Shown: one piece after another, positions 1 to 5,912 of the stretch | Layout of the letters: each line of letters starts with the position of its first letter | Numbering within the stretch: the stretch's first letter is position 1 | From: NAK82 sp036172345 | Lineage (GTDB): Bacteria; Chloroflexota; Anaerolineae; 4572-78; NAK82 | DNA: 5,991 nt | Direction of reading: 5' to 3' | Assembly: GCA_036172345.1 (NCBI GenBank) | Contig: JASFBB010000201.1 | Coordinates: 1-5,991, forward strand | Program-made: the position numbers and the translations under genes | Notes under the pieces: model-generated | What the model saw: only the letters and a program-made list of their open reading frames with translations | What the model was told of the DNA's origin: nothing | Database searches by the model: none

Positions 1-180
1 CCGTGAGCCGTCTGGAGACCAGCACGGTGCCGCATTATTCCAGGAGCGCGGGAGCTCCTTACTCTGGATCATCTGCTCGATCGCTGCACGCGCGGAGGTC
101 TCGGTCAAACGGACGCGCCCACTGCCGCCCGCGTTGAGCACGTGGATTTCCCAAATGTATTCAGAGTGAGTTTTTCTGAG
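1..180 (-). pseudogene. TolB/WD40-like beta-propeller protein fragment, no visible start, continues past left edge
   Basis: Read on the minus strand, 60 codons are open from just after an in-frame TAA (181-183) to the left edge. The translation contains EIHVLNAGGSGRVRLT (codons 11-26) and APCWSPDGSR (codons 51-60). These match the PD40/TolB-type propeller repeat, whose usual form is an xIYVMNADGSG..RLT strand pair followed by PxWSPDGxxIAF. Here about 24 residues separate RLT from the WSPDG motif, somewhat longer than typical. Proteins of this type are usually secreted or periplasmic and use the propeller for protein or ligand binding. There is no ATG or Shine-Dalgarno before the repeat; the only early candidate start is a GTG at 141-139 inside the repeat itself, with no good ribosome site. 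I infer either a decayed or frameshifted 5' end of a larger gene, or a remnant. The homology is fairly secure; whether it is still a working gene cannot be seen. Confidence 0.6.
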
Positions 181-273
181 TTATTAGGGCACGATCTAGC
201 TGGCATATCCGCAGTATTCCCCATATCATGGAGAGGCTACTCGTAAAAAGGCTGGTGCACACAAGGAGCTTCG
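181..273. other. Intergenic gap between divergent propeller fragment and ABC operon
   Basis: This 93-base stretch separates the minus-strand fragment from the plus-strand exporter and is visibly more AT-rich than its flanks. Any promoter for the exporter operon should lie here or just upstream, but I find no convincing -35/-10 pair. The only clear signal is the ribosome binding site next to the exporter start. Confidence 0.5.
263..268 (+). promoter_or_regulatory. Shine-Dalgarno site for the ABC exporter
   Basis: AAGGAG lies 5 bases before the ATG at 274. It supports that start over the upstream out-of-frame ATG at 228, which has no comparable site. Confidence 0.75.
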
Positions 274-2211
274 ATGCACGGCGGAGGATGGTGGCAATAC
301 ATTACCTACGACGAACGGAGGGATCGCCCGCATATCAACCGCAGCTTGCTGCGGCGCGTGGCACAGATCGCACGCCCGTATCTGGCGCCGGCGTTGCTCA
401 CACTGGGTGCAATTCTGCTCATCTCGCTATTAGGTCTGGTGCCGCCTCTGCTCATCCGCCAGATGATCGACGAAGCTATTCCTCGGCGTGACATCCGCGC
501 CCTGAACCTGCTGGCGTTGGGCATGGTGCTCATCCCTTTGCTTAGCGGTGTCATCGGGGTGGGACAGCGCTATCTGAACGCGCGCATCGGTGAGGGGATC
601 ATCAGCGACCTGCGCCAGGCCCTCTATGCGCATATGCAGCGCATGAGCCTGCGCTTCTTCACCCACACCAAGACCGGCGAGCTGATGAGCCGTCTGAACA
701 ACGACGTAGTCGAAGCCCAGCGCGCAGTGACCAGCACGTTTATCGAGATCATCACCAACACCATAACGGTGCTGACCACGCTTGCCATTATGTTCTCGCT
801 CGAGTGGCGTCTGACGCTCTTGAGCATCATCATTTTCCCACTCTTCTTCCTGCCCGCGCGCCGCATCGGCCTGGTGTTGCGCCGCATCGTGCGCGAAGCG
901 ATGGACCGCAACGCTGCGATGAACGCTATGATGCACGAGACACTCAACGTCAGCGGTGCGCTATTGACCAAGCTGTTTGGCCGCCAGGCCGATGAGATCA
1001 CCCGTTTCATCCGGCTGAGCAACGCGGTGCGCGACATCGGAGTCCAAAGGGCGGTGGTAGGGCGATGGTTCTTCATGATGCTCAGCGCGGTGAGCGCGGT
1101 GGGCACCGCACTCGTCTTCTGGTCCGGCGGACACCTGGTCATCGGAGAAGCACTCACGTTGGGCACGCTGGTCGCTTTCACGAGCTACCTGGCGCAGCTC
1201 TATGGCCCCCTTGGAGCGCTCAGTAACGCCCGCGTGGACTTTGCCCAGTCGTTGGTCAGCTTCGAGCGTGTGTTCGAGGTGCTCGACTTGCCTGTCGAAA
1301 TTGAGGATACGCCCGGCGCGATCGCACTGGAAGAGGTGCGTGGGCATGTGTGTTTCGAGAACGTTTCTTTCAGCTATGCCGCTGCAGACCGCTTTGGGGC
1401 GCGTTTGTCAAGCGAAACAACAGGCCCTGACGGCACACCTGGTGTCGCCGCCAACGGCGGATCAGGGGAAGACGAACACGCTCTCTTCGTGGAGACGCGT
1501 GCCGCCGAACGGCAGTGGGCCGTGCGCGAGCTGAGCTTCGAGATCCAACCGGGTCAGCTGGCCGCGCTTGTGGGCCCCAGCGGTGCCGGCAAGACCACCG
1601 TCACCTATCTGCTGCCCCGCCTGTATGACCCCACCGAAGGGTGCATCATGTTGGACGGGCATGATCTGCGCCAGGTGACCCTTGCTTCGCTCACCGCGCA
1701 GATCGGCATGGTGACCCAGGAGACCTTCCTCTTTCACGATACGATCCGGGCCAACCTGTTATACGCCCGACCAGACGCCACCCAGGCAGAACTGGAGGAA
1801 GCATGCCGTGCCGCCAACATTCACGACTTCATTGTCGGTTTGCCCGACGGTTATGACACTGTGGTGGGCGAACGGGGCTATCGCCTGAGTGGTGGAGAGA
1901 AGCAACGTATCGCCATCGCGCGTGTGCTGCTTAAGGATCCGCGCATCCTCGTCCTCGATGAAGCCACATCGTCCCTCGATTCGCACAGCGAGGCGCTCAT
2001 CCAGGCGGCCCTGCAGCGGGTGATGCGCGGGCGCACCAGCCTGGTGATCGCGCATCGGCTGAGCACCATCCTCGCCGCGGACATCATCCTGGTGTTAGAC
2101 GAGGGACGCCTGGTGGAACAAGGCACCCACAGCGAGTTACTAGCACGCGGGGGCTTATACGCCGTGCTATACAACACCCAGTTCCAACGACAGCTGGAGG
2201 CCATCCCGTGA
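274..2211 (+). CDS. ABC exporter half-transporter (permease fused to ATPase)
   Basis: This 645-residue protein is predicted to work as a dimer in the cytoplasmic membrane, using ATP to export a lipid, drug or other hydrophobic substrate; the actual substrate is not readable. The N-terminal membrane domain (about 35-320) has roughly six hydrophobic segments and the typical FFTHTKTGELMSRLNNDV stretch at 128-145. The ATPase domain (about 355-640) is complete: A-loop Tyr368, Walker A GPSGAGKT 434-441, Q-loop Gln482, signature LSGGEKQ 538-544, Walker B ILVLDE 558-563 with catalytic Glu563, D-loop SLD 567-569, and H-loop His594. Nothing essential is missing. An unusual insert of some 35-40 residues, rich in Gly, Ala, Glu and Asp, sits between the A-loop and the next strand (about 369-413). 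The start is supported by AAGGAG 5 bases upstream. The stop overlaps the GTG of the dehydrogenase, so the two are probably co-translated. I recall closely similar MHGGG-starting exporters with variable inserts in Chloroflexota. Confidence 0.95.
   Translation: MHGGGWWQYITYDERRDRPHINRSLLRRVAQIARPYLAPALLTLGAILLISLLGLVPPLLIRQMIDEAIPRRDIRALNLLALGMVLIPLLSGVIGVGQRYLNARIGEGIISDLRQALYAHMQRMSLRFFTHTKTGELMSRLNNDVVEAQRAVTSTFIEIITNTITVLTTLAIMFSLEWRLTLLSIIIFPLFFLPARRIGLVLRRIVREAMDRNAAMNAMMHETLNVSGALLTKLFGRQADEITRFIRLSNAVRDIGVQRAVVGRWFFMMLSAVSAVGTALVFWSGGHLVIGEALTLGTLVAFTSYLAQLYGPLGALSNARVDFAQSLVSFERVFEVLDLPVEIEDTPGAIALEEVRGHVCFENVSFSYAAADRFGARLSSETTGPDGTPGVAANGGSGEDEHALFVETRAAERQWAVRELSFEIQPGQLAALVGPSGAGKTTVTYLLPRLYDPTEGCIMLDGHDLRQVTLASLTAQIGMVTQETFLFHDTIRANLLYARPDATQAELEEACRAANIHDFIVGLPDGYDTVVGERGYRLSGGEKQRIAIARVLLKDPRILVLDEATSSLDSHSEALIQAALQRVMRGRTSLVIAHRLSTILAADIILVLDEGRLVEQGTHSELLARGGLYAVLYNTQFQRQLEAIP
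2196..2200 (+). promoter_or_regulatory. Shine-Dalgarno site supporting a GTG start
   Basis: GGAGG lies inside the end of the exporter gene, 7 bases before the GTG at 2208. This decides the non-ATG start of the dehydrogenase and shows it can be translated independently as well as by coupling. Confidence 0.75.
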
Positions 2212-3041
2212 ACGCAGACCGCACTGAGCGCAAAGACCCTCTTCTTGGGAATGGAGTTGTCGTCATCACAGGTGCCAGCAGCGGCATCGGCGCTGCCTTC
2301 GCCAGAGAGCTGGGGCGTCGGGGGTTTGACCTGATACTCACCGGACGACGGCGCGAGCAGCTGGAGCTGCTCGCCCAGGAGCTGCGCCACGCATATAACA
2401 TTCGCGTCGAGGTGATCATCGCTGAACTGGCCGACGATAATGCACTGGAACAACTGGCCGAAAGGATACGCTCGGAAGCGCAACTTGGTATGCTGATCAA
2501 CAATGCTGGCTTTGGCACCGGAGGTGCGCCGTTTCATACACAGAACTATGCTATACACCAGGCAATGCTCAAAGTCCATGTACAAGCAACCGTGCGTCTG
2601 ACCTATGCCGCCCTGCCCACGTTGCTCACGCGGCGCCGGGGTGCCATCATCAACGTGTCTTCAGTGGCCGCTTTCTTCCCTATCCCATACCATGTTATGT
2701 ATATCGCCACCAAGGAATTCATCCGCGTTTTCAGCGAAGCGCTGGCAATCGAGCTGCGGGGCAGCGGGGTGCAGGTACAGGCCCTGTGTCCGGGCTTTAC
2801 CCGCACCAACTTTCACGCACGTCTGGGCGCCAAACCAGATCGGTTCTATCGCACCAGCGGGCCGATGAAGGCGATGTCGGCTGAAGAGGTGGTAGAGGCG
2901 TCCTTGCGCTGTCTGGCGCGCGGTGAAGTGATTTGTGTGCCGGGTGTCCACAATCGGCTTGCCAGTTACCTGCCATGTCTCATCCCCCGGCGCCTGCAAC
3001 ATTGGCTGCTAGGACGCTTTGGCCGCCGAGCAATAATGTGA
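2208..3041 (+). CDS. Short-chain dehydrogenase/reductase (classical SDR)
   Basis: This 277-residue NAD(P)-dependent oxidoreductase has a Rossmann fold. Visible classical SDR motifs are the nucleotide-binding TGASSGIG (21-28), NNAG (98-101), a catalytic Ser at 152 in NVSS, and the YxxxK pair Tyr165/Lys169 in YIATK, followed by CPGFTRTNF (194-202). An Arg-rich TGRRR (45-49) after the second strand suggests preference for NADPH, which is an inference. The C-terminal 30 or so residues are basic and partly hydrophobic (LIPRRLQHWLLGRFGRR), which could mean peripheral membrane contact. It resembles the DltE/YqjQ-like general SDRs, whose substrates are mostly unknown; fatty-acyl or other carbonyl substrates are possible. 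It begins with GTG overlapping the exporter stop by 4 bases and has a strong GGAGG site, so it is the second gene of that operon. The family is secure; the reaction is not. Confidence 0.93.
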   Translation: MNADRTERKDPLLGNGVVVITGASSGIGAAFARELGRRGFDLILTGRRREQLELLAQELRHAYNIRVEVIIAELADDNALEQLAERIRSEAQLGMLINNAGFGTGGAPFHTQNYAIHQAMLKVHVQATVRLTYAALPTLLTRRRGAIINVSSVAAFFPIPYHVMYIATKEFIRVFSEALAIELRGSGVQVQALCPGFTRTNFHARLGAKPDRFYRTSGPMKAMSAEEVVEASLRCLARGEVICVPGVHNRLASYLPCLIPRRLQHWLLGRFGRRAIM

Positions 3042-3059
3042 CCCCCCTACACCGTTATC

Positions 3060-3075
3060 GGGCGCATTCTCGCCC
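3060..3075 (+). terminator. Weak candidate hairpin terminator after the ABC-SDR operon
   Basis: A perfect 5-bp GC stem, GGGCG (3060-3064) with CGCCC (3071-3075), encloses a 6-base loop 19 bases after the dehydrogenase stop. Only a weakly T-containing stretch (CTATTGT) follows, not a real U-tract. Its place between an operon end and a new promoter fits termination, but the structure is short and may be chance. Confidence 0.25.
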
Positions 3076-3090
3076 CTATTGTCGGCTCAT

Positions 3091-3120
3091 TTGTCCAGGC
3101 GCGGGTTCCCTGCATATAAT
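3091..3120 (+). promoter_or_regulatory. Sigma70-type promoter for the reductase gene
   Basis: A perfect -10 box TATAAT at 3115-3120 is preceded, after 18 bases, by TTGTCC at 3091-3096 (4 of 6 matches to TTGACA). Transcription would start near 3127, leaving a leader of about 30 bases before the ATG at 3159. The ribosome site in this leader is poor (a GGA at 3151-3153). The promoter implies that the reductase is transcribed separately from the upstream operon. Confidence 0.6.
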
Positions 3121-3158
3121 TCTATACACTTCTCACACCTACTTGAAGACGGATTTCC

Positions 3159-4262
3159 ATGGCAACCTTCGACTATGACATCATCATTGCCGGCAGTGGG
3201 CCGGCGGGTGTGTCCACCTGGCTTCATCTGCATAAGCTCAACCCCGATTTGGCTGCACGCACCCTCGTGCTGGAAAAGACGAGCCACCCGCGCCCCAAGT
3301 TGTGTGGCGGCGGGGTGATGCGCGCTGCGGACACCTTGTTGGGTCTGCTGCGCATTCGCATCAAGGTGCCCTCAGTACCCGTGCACAACGCCGAGTTCCG
3401 CTACCATGGAAGGCGCTTCTATTGGCGCCAGAAGGACTTCTTCCGGGTGGTGCGCCGTCACGAATTCGACGCCGCACTGGTGGCAGCAGCACTGCGACGC
3501 GGCATGCAACTCCATGAACGGGAAGCGTTACTCCGTTTCGAGCTGCTGGAGGATGGGGTCCAGGTGTACACCGAGCGGAACAGCTATCGGGCGCGCGTGT
3601 TGGTGGGCGCCGATGGCGCCAATAGCGTCGTGCGCGCTGGCATGCACTTGCGCGAACCGCATCGCATGGCCCGCCTGATTGAAGTGCTCACCCCGACCGA
3701 TCCGAACCGTGCATATGAGTTTACCACCCACACCGCCGTGTTCGACTTTGCAGGGGTGGATGAAGGGCTACAGGGCTATATCTGGGACTTCCCATGTCTC
3801 GAGAACGGCGCCGCGTATATCAACCGGGGCATTTTTGACAGTCGCTACTACCCGAAGCGCGAGCGTGCCGATCTCAAGAAGCTGTTCCGCGCCGGACTGG
3901 AAGCGCGCAATGCCTACGATGCCACCCAAAGCTGGCAGGGACACCCGGAGCGCTGGTTCGATCCGCGTGCCACGCTGAGCCAACCCCATATCCTGCTGAC
4001 CGGCGATGCGGCCGGGGTGGATCCACTTGCGGGAGAAGGGATTTCATTCGCGTTGGGTTACGGCGCCGTAGCAGCGGAAGAATTGGTCGAAGCTTTTCAT
4101 CGCCACGACTTTCGCTTCAGTGGCTATCGCGAGCGCATTCTGACCCATCCGCTGGGTCGCGCTTTACGGCAGCGCCGCCTGATGGCAGCCGCATGCTATC
4201 GCGGCTGGCCACGCGTGTTGCTCACTATGTTTTTCATCGTGATGGGCCTGAAATGGCGCTGA
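3159..4262 (+). CDS. Geranylgeranyl reductase family FAD-dependent oxidoreductase
   Basis: This 367-residue flavoprotein belongs to the family that saturates double bonds in isoprenoid chains (chlorophyll phytyl tails, archaeal lipids, menaquinone side chains). Motifs, in order: dinucleotide-binding GSGPAG (12-17) after an N-terminal beta strand; KLCGGG (47-52), the family's Cys-Gly-rich loop near the flavin; VVRRHEFDAAL (97-107), matching the flavin-contacting Arg region; VGADGANSVVR (149-159), the DG motif; GYIWDFP (206-212), which fits the YxWxFP substrate-pocket signature of geranylgeranyl reductases; and LTGDAAGVDPLAGEGISFAL (280-299), the GD motif closing the FAD site. The last residues (PRVLLTMFFIVMGLKWR) are hydrophobic then basic, suggesting membrane association. 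The length is normal for the family. The ATG has only a weak ribosome site but is followed at once by the expected FDYDIIIAG strand. No chlorophyll or quinone genes are adjacent, so the substrate stays open; a related FAD monooxygenase role is less likely given the YxWxFP match. Confidence 0.9.
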   Translation: MATFDYDIIIAGSGPAGVSTWLHLHKLNPDLAARTLVLEKTSHPRPKLCGGGVMRAADTLLGLLRIRIKVPSVPVHNAEFRYHGRRFYWRQKDFFRVVRRHEFDAALVAAALRRGMQLHEREALLRFELLEDGVQVYTERNSYRARVLVGADGANSVVRAGMHLREPHRMARLIEVLTPTDPNRAYEFTTHTAVFDFAGVDEGLQGYIWDFPCLENGAAYINRGIFDSRYYPKRERADLKKLFRAGLEARNAYDATQSWQGHPERWFDPRATLSQPHILLTGDAAGVDPLAGEGISFALGYGAVAAEELVEAFHRHDFRFSGYRERILTHPLGRALRQRRLMAAACYRGWPRVLLTMFFIVMGLKWR

Positions 4263-4268
4263 GAGCGC
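4256..4268. repeat. Short GC hairpin over the reductase stop codon
   Basis: GCGCT (4256-4260) and AGCGC (4264-4268) form a perfect 5-bp stem with a 3-base loop that includes part of the TGA stop (4260-4262). No T-run follows on either strand, so its role as a terminator is doubtful. Confidence 0.3.
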
Positions 4269-4282
4269 ACATGAACCTTGGC

Positions 4283-4304
4283 TGCTTGCTGACGTGTGGC
4301 TCGG
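4283..4304 (+). repeat. 22-base direct repeat, copy 1
   Basis: This copy begins TGCTTGCTGACG and ends TGGCTCGG. It is identical over all 22 bases to 4415-4436, 132 bases downstream in the same orientation. The flanks differ (GC before and TTTGG after, against GT before and AAGGG after), so the match is sharply bounded. Confidence 0.85.
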
Positions 4305-4321
4305 TTTGGCCCATCTGAGCC
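4298..4321. repeat. Hairpin overlapping repeat copy 1
   Basis: GGCTCGG (4298-4304) can pair with CTGAGCC (4315-4321) as a 7-bp stem with one G-T wobble and a 10-base loop. It lies about 35 bases after the reductase stop and could end transcription or stabilise the mRNA 3' end, but it lacks a T-tract. Copy 2 of the repeat lacks the partner arm. Confidence 0.4.
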
Positions 4322-4364
4322 GCGACCGTCAAGGAGCGGAAGCATCCTCACCGCAGAGAAGTGT

Positions 4365-4397
4365 AACCTCCCGAAAGTTCGAAACCCGCGGGAGGTT
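4365..4397. repeat. 9-bp perfect inverted repeat (hairpin) between convergent genes
   Basis: AACCTCCCG (4365-4373) is the exact reverse complement of CGGGAGGTT (4389-4397), separated by a 15-base loop. A wobble and one further pair can extend the stem outward. As a symmetric structure between convergent genes it could act in both directions, as a terminator or 3' end stabiliser or a protein-binding site; without T-runs the terminator reading is weak. Confidence 0.5.
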
Positions 4398-4414
4398 GCC
4401 GCGGTGCCGTACGT

Positions 4415-4436
4415 TGCTTGCTGACGTGTGGCTCGG
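4415..4436 (+). repeat. 22-base direct repeat, copy 2
   Basis: This is an exact copy of 4283-4304 in the same orientation. It ends 10 bases before the stop codon of the minus-strand lipoprotein-like gene, so it lies in that gene's 3' flank. Confidence 0.85.
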
Positions 4437-4446
4437 AAGGGAAGCG

Positions 4447-4899
4447 CTAAGGGAGTGTTTCATCCTGGACCACTACCCAGCTCTCGCTCTGGAGGCGCAA
4501 GCGTAACCGGTGTCTGAAGGTGCCCGAGGGGCCGCCTCGCTCCACCTCGATGGTAAAGTCTCCATTCTCCTGCCGGGGAAGATGTAGATAGATGTAACTG
4601 CGCTGTGGGTCACGCAGAGTCAGATACTCCTCGCGTGCAAATGGGTTGAGCCACACGGTGCGTCCGCTGAATCCCAAGTTATCTCGCCATTCGAGATGGC
4701 CAAAGTCGACCAGCACCTCATCGACCTCCCCGCGCGTGCGCAGTTCGTAAGCCAGCGCCGCACGTCGGAGCGCATTGTTACGCCGATTCTCGGCATCACC
4801 CAGCCCACCGCTGAGACATGCCGTGCTGCTTCCGAAGATCAGCACAATAAGCAGCCATATCCATACAGGCCGCGCGCGCGTAGGACAACAAGGCTTCAC
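4447..4899 (-). CDS. Small secreted or lipoprotein-like protein of unknown function
   Basis: I do not recognise a family for this 150-residue protein. It begins with a basic stretch (Lys2, Arg8, Arg10), then a hydrophobic core WIWLLIVLIFG (13-23) and SSTAC ending at Cys28. This resembles a lipoprotein signal peptide with lipobox-like STAC, although the -3 position is Ser rather than the usual Leu; a plain membrane anchor is the alternative. The mature part is polar, with an Arg-rich, probably helical segment (about 36-55) and then beta-prone stretches such as RSYIYLHL and GDFTIEVERGG. There are no catalytic motifs. The GTG start overlaps the MazG stop by 4 bases (GTGA) and has no Shine-Dalgarno, so translation probably depends on coupling to MazG. 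This GTG is the only start that keeps the whole signal-like region. The outward-facing prediction is odd beside a cytoplasmic nucleotide hydrolase, so co-transcription need not mean a shared pathway. Confidence 0.75.
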   Translation of the reverse strand: MKPCCPTRARPVWIWLLIVLIFGSSTACLSGGLGDAENRRNNALRRAALAYELRTRGEVDEVLVDFGHLEWRDNLGFSGRTVWLNPFAREEYLTLRDPQRSYIYLHLPRQENGDFTIEVERGGPSGTFRHRLRLRLQSESWVVVQDETLP

Positions 4900-5912
4900 T
4901 GCGCTTTGTCTTTGGGGTGCAACTCACGCCAGCTTGGCGTTTCGGGGGCTTCAGGGGCATCCACTAAAGTTTTCGCTTCCTCCCACAGTGCGTCCAGGGC
5001 GTGGATGTCCAGGGCGTTCAACTCCAGGCCACGCTGCGCAGCCAGCTGCTCAAGCATGCGAAAGCGGCAACAGAAGCGGTCATTGGCGGCACGCAAAGCG
5101 CTTTCGGCATCCACACCTAGCCAGCGCGCTAAATTGACCACAGCGGTGAGCAGATCACCCAGCTCGGCCGCGCGTGTCTCGGGAGTGGCGGCGGCCAGCT
5201 CGCGCGCCTCCTCGCCGATCTTCTCCAGGACGCCCTGTACATCTGGCCAGTCGAAACCCACACGCGCCACGCGTTCCGCGATGGCTTGAGCGCGCGCCAA
5301 GGCCGGCATTGCCGACGGGACGCCATCCAGGATGGATTTCTTCGCCATGGTGTCGCCCGCGTGAGCGCGTTCCGAGCGTTTGATCGCTTCCCAGTTGACG
5401 AGCACCTCGGAGACCCCGCTGACCGCCACCTCACCGAAGACGTGCGGATGGCGGCGGCGCAATTTGGCATCGATGGTGCGGATGACATCGGCCATCAAGA
5501 AGTCCCCTTCCTCGGCGGCGATTTGCACATGGAGCACAATCTGGAGCAGCAAATCTCCCAGCTCTTCGATCAGCGCCACACGGTCTTCCGCGTCGAGCGC
5601 GGCCAGCACCTCATACGCCTCTTCCAGCAGATAGGGGCGCAAGCTCAGATGCGTCTGCTCGCGATCCCAGGGACAGCCGTCCGGGGCGCGTAGATGCGCG
5701 ACCGTCTCCTGCAGGGCGGGCAGGCCGGCCGCTCCCGCAAGGGGCGGCAGGTAGAGCGTGGTCAAGTGGTCGATGCCGGGCTGGCGATCCAGCTCATATA
5801 ACGGAATGGTGATCACGCGCTCGCGCTCCGTTCCTGCTGCATGCACCAGCGTGACCGGATGGCTCTCCGGGTAGCTGTTCATCAGGGTGAGCTTGACCTG
5901 AGCGGCCTGGCG
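4896..5912 (-). CDS. mazG: MazG nucleoside triphosphate pyrophosphohydrolase, 5'-truncated, with tail of a tetrapyrrole-methylase domain
   Basis: MazG hydrolyses (d)NTPs, including non-canonical ones, to NMP and pyrophosphate in the cytoplasm. Counting from the Met at 5882, two MazG domains are visible. The first (about 57-150) has PDGCPWD 67-73, EEAYE 87-91 and EELGD 106-110. The second (about 218-285) has EEARE 224-228 and ELGD 240-243. These EExxE and ExxD acidic sets bind Mg. Residues 1-50 are not MazG: HPVTLVHAAGT and the following ITIPLYELDR/TTLYLPPL segments resemble the end of the SAM-dependent tetrapyrrole (corrin/porphyrin) methylase domain fused to MazG in Chloroflexota and, in other form, in Bacillus YabN. 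The same frame continues upstream of Met5882 with RQAAQVKLTL up to 5912, also methylase-like, so that Met is internal and the real start is missing. At 5913 the sequence folds back on itself. The frame stays open to the window edge, but codons beyond 5912 are antisense of the gene itself. The stop overlaps the lipoprotein-like gene. Confidence 0.9.
   Translation of the reverse strand, partial: RQAAQVKLTLMNSYPESHPVTLVHAAGTERERVITIPLYELDRQPGIDHLTTLYLPPLAGAAGLPALQETVAHLRAPDGCPWDREQTHLSLRPYLLEEAYEVLAALDAEDRVALIEELGDLLLQIVLHVQIAAEEGDFLMADVIRTIDAKLRRRHPHVFGEVAVSGVSEVLVNWEAIKRSERAHAGDTMAKKSILDGVPSAMPALARAQAIAERVARVGFDWPDVQGVLEKIGEEARELAAATPETRAAELGDLLTAVVNLARWLGVDAESALRAANDRFCCRFRMLEQLAAQRGLELNALDIHALDALWEEAKTLVDAPEAPETPSWRELHPKDKAQ
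5695..5773 (-). repeat. 79-bp perfect inverted repeat, inner arm (inside mazG)
   Basis: This segment, coding for the linker and start of the first MazG domain (minus strand), is reverse-complement-identical over all 79 bases to 5913-5991. The spacer between the arms is 139 bases (5774-5912). Identity stops sharply at the inner edge (5774 against 5912). Confidence 0.95.

Larger units (their letters stand above)
4263..4446. other. Gap between convergent genes, with repeats and hairpins but no credible gene
   Basis: This 184-base region separates the ends of the reductase (plus) and the lipoprotein-like gene (minus). It holds two exact copies of a 22-base sequence and at least two hairpins, listed separately. 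There is no T-run of the kind that marks a classical intrinsic terminator in either direction, and no tRNA fold. A plus-strand open frame beginning at 4294 crosses it but has no ribosome site and no recognisable protein features. Confidence 0.6.

Noticed and set aside
134..161. TTGAGC and TGTATT 16 bases apart as a promoter for the exporter operon
   Set aside because: Only 4 of 6 matches in each box, and the site lies inside the propeller coding fragment. It is not distinguishable from chance.
228..491. ATG at 228 as a separate small gene ahead of the exporter
   Set aside because: It is out of frame with the exporter, which has its own AAGGAG site and conserved start; most of this frame lies inside the exporter gene and its translation matches nothing recognisable.
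624..1181. Minus-strand open frame of about 185 codons antisense to the exporter membrane domain
   Set aside because: Its composition (Arg, Ser, Met, Thr) is what the reverse strand of transmembrane codons gives; the plus-strand frame has clear family conservation.
1878..2585. Long minus-strand open frame of about 235 codons
   Set aside because: It is antisense to the conserved ATPase end and the SDR start, and its translation is Ser/Arg-rich with no motif. It is a shadow of GC-rich coding sequence.
4377..4400. GTTCGAAAC resembles the T-arm of a tRNA
   Set aside because: The bases on either side do not form the 5-bp T-stem, and no acceptor, D or anticodon arm can be built around it. The bases instead form the loop of a 9-bp hairpin.
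4294..4506. 70-codon plus-strand open frame across the convergent gap
   Set aside because: It has no ribosome site, overlaps the end of the lipoprotein-like gene on the other strand, contains the repeat sequence, and has a composition unlike a folded protein.
5774..5912. Spacer between inverted arms as an invertible phase-variation switch
   Set aside because: No recombinase gene is visible, the arms are coding sequence rather than recombination sites, and the gene is simply cut at the junction. A fold-back artefact explains it better.
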